Source of the DNA: Actinomycetes bacterium | Lineage (GTDB): Bacteria; Actinomycetota; Acidimicrobiia; Acidimicrobiales; Palsa-688 | Direction: 5' to 3' | Assembly: GCA_021808425.1 (NCBI GenBank) | Contig: JAKBBS010000175.1 | Span: 1-6,753, forward strand | DNA length: 6,753 bases | Shown: positions 5,659 to 6,753 of the stretch, one piece after another | Layout: the number at the start of each line of letters is the position of its first letter | Position numbering within the stretch: position 1 is the first letter of the stretch | The notes under the pieces: model-generated | Seen by the model: only the letters and a program-made list of their open reading frames with translations | Told to the model about the DNA's origin: nothing | Databases searched by the model: none | Made by a program: the position numbers and the translations under genes

Positions 5659-6753
5659 CCCGAGTCGAAGTCCTTGCGATTGGGACGGAGCTTCTCCTCG
5701 GCCAGGTTGTGGACACGAACTCCGCTTGGATAGGCGAGCAGCTCGCCGCGAGCGGCATCGACTCGTTCTACCAGACGAAGGTCGGGGACAATCTCGGGCG
5801 CATCGTCGGATGCCTTCGCGCGGCTCTTGCGCGAAGCGAGGCGGTCATCTGCTGCGGCGGACTCGGTCCCACCAAGGACGACATAACCCGCGAGGCGATT
5901 GCAGACGTCCTAGGCGTTCCCCTCGAACTCGACGACGACGTGGCCGTGCGAATCGAAGCCATGTTCGGAGCGAGGGGTCGGGTCATGACGGCGAACAATC
6001 TCCGCCAGGCCGAGGTGCCCCGGGGGGCCACCGTCATCGAGCAGCAGCGTGGCACCGCGCCGGGGCTGATATGCCGGATGGGGGACCGGAGCATATACGC
6101 GGTCCCGGGCGTCCCTCACGAGATGCGCGAGATGATCACGAGAGCCGTCCTACCTGATCTCGTCGAGCGCTCAGGGGAAAGCGCGGCCATCCGAAGCCGA
6201 ACCCTGCGGACCTGGGGCATGGCCGAGTCGGCTCTCGACGAGGTGCTCACCGGGCGTATGGCGGCCCTAGACGAGGCTCGCCTCGCGGGAAGGCCGGCCC
6301 CGACCATAGCGTTCCTTGCCAGCGGCATCGAGGGTCTGAAAGTTCGCATCACCGCCAAGGCGCCGAGCGCGGACGAGGCCGAGCGGCTGATCGATGCCGA
6401 GGAGCGGGAGGTGCGTGCCGTCCTCGGGCCCGCAGTGTTCGGCGTCGACGATGTCAACATGGAGGCCGCCGTCATCGAGCTGATGCGGGAGCGCAATCTC
6501 GGCCTTTCCGTGGCCGAATCGCTCACCGGCGGACTGGTAGGAAGCCGCCTCACCGCGGTTCCCGGGGCGAGCGACGTGTTTCGAGGTGGCGCAGTCGTGT
6601 ATGCCTCGTCGGCCAAGCACGCGCTACTCGGCGTGTCGGATGGGCCTGTGGTGAGCGAAGAAGCCGCGATAGAGATGGCGGTTGGCGTCGCGAAACTCTT
6701 TGGGGCGGAGGTCGGCCTGTCGCTAACCGGGGTCGCCGGTCCGGCGTCCCAGG
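5655..6753 (+). CDS. cinA: CinA-family protein with C-terminal NMN deamidase domain, cut by window edge
   Basis: CinA pairs an N-terminal MoaB/Mog-like (MoCF) domain with a C-terminal PncC-type domain that deamidates nicotinamide mononucleotide, feeding NAD salvage. The N-terminal domain is linked in some homologues to ADP-ribose hydrolysis. The first 366 codons are present. VLAIGTELLLGQVVDTNSAW (6-25), CCGGLGPTKDDITREA (66-81) and YAVPGVPHEM (148-157) mark the MoCF domain. A middle domain follows (about 178-260). The PncC domain begins near 268, with AESLTGG at 287-293 and LTGVAGPA at 357-364. Homologues run to about 415-430 residues, so roughly the last 50 lie beyond 6753. The GTG start at 5655 overlaps the pgsA TGA (GTGA) and puts the first conserved strand at residue 4. 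The only nearby purine run, GGAG at 5638-5641, is rather far, so coupling to pgsA is likely. Actinobacteria often carry recA shortly after a pgsA-cinA pair, so recA may follow. Confidence 0.95.
   Translation, partial: MTRVEVLAIGTELLLGQVVDTNSAWIGEQLAASGIDSFYQTKVGDNLGRIVGCLRAALARSEAVICCGGLGPTKDDITREAIADVLGVPLELDDDVAVRIEAMFGARGRVMTANNLRQAEVPRGATVIEQQRGTAPGLICRMGDRSIYAVPGVPHEMREMITRAVLPDLVERSGESAAIRSRTLRTWGMAESALDEVLTGRMAALDEARLAGRPAPTIAFLASGIEGLKVRITAKAPSADEAERLIDAEEREVRAVLGPAVFGVDDVNMEAAVIELMRERNLGLSVAESLTGGLVGSRLTAVPGASDVFRGGAVVYASSAKHALLGVSDGPVVSEEAAIEMAVGVAKLFGAEVGLSLTGVAGPASQ

Noticed and set aside
6513..6533. CinA AESLTGG with Leu where AESCTGG is often written
   Set aside because: Leu at this position occurs in many CinA proteins as far as I recall, so it is not evidence of a defective domain.
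1..6753. A novel defence, mobile or biosynthetic system
   Set aside because: All six substantial genes fall in known families with continuous codon style. There are no inverted-repeat ends, integrase, toxin-antitoxin pair, array or compositional break.

Overview
This 6.75 kb window is a compact run of chromosomal housekeeping genes, all on the + strand, from a GC-rich bacterium. It most likely comes from an actinobacterium, and Acidimicrobiia is my best guess. The evidence is the strong G/C third-position bias, the actinobacterial wording of the FtsK motor and gamma domains, the serine in the RimO 'D-L-S-L-Q-H' motif (proline in most other bacteria), the presence of a DUF5679 mini-protein, and a rimO-pgsA-cinA gene string. 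The lineage is inferred from remembered family features, not from a search.

Layout: (i) Positions 1-55 hold what may be the last codons of an upstream gene and a possible promoter. (ii) 56-2518 encodes an FtsK/SpoIIIE-type DNA translocase with membrane anchor, linker, RecA-like motor and KOPS-reading gamma domain. (iii) 2586-3434 encodes homoserine kinase (thrB), standing alone with no hom or thrC in view. (iv) 3487-3639 encodes a 50-residue four-cysteine zinc-ribbon protein (DUF5679) with the only strong Shine-Dalgarno in the window. (v) 3704-5050 rimO, 5050-5658 pgsA and 5655-6753 cinA form a tight string with overlapping start and stop codons. cinA runs off the right edge about 50 residues short of its expected end. 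No gap between genes exceeds 70 bases, and I found no RNA gene, mobile element, CRISPR array or long repeat.

How the genes relate: they serve separate core functions, namely chromosome segregation (FtsK), threonine synthesis (ThrB), ribosomal protein S12 modification (RimO), anionic phospholipid synthesis (PgsA) and pyridine nucleotide salvage (CinA). Their proximity looks like conserved actinobacterial gene order rather than one pathway. The most coherent unexplained signal is regulatory. ftsK, thrB and rimO all lack a Shine-Dalgarno and each has a T-A-N-N-N-T box ending 9-10 bases before the start codon. This is the geometry expected for leaderless or near-leaderless transcripts.

I looked for an undescribed system and do not see one. 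The findings are small family deviations and regulatory patterns.
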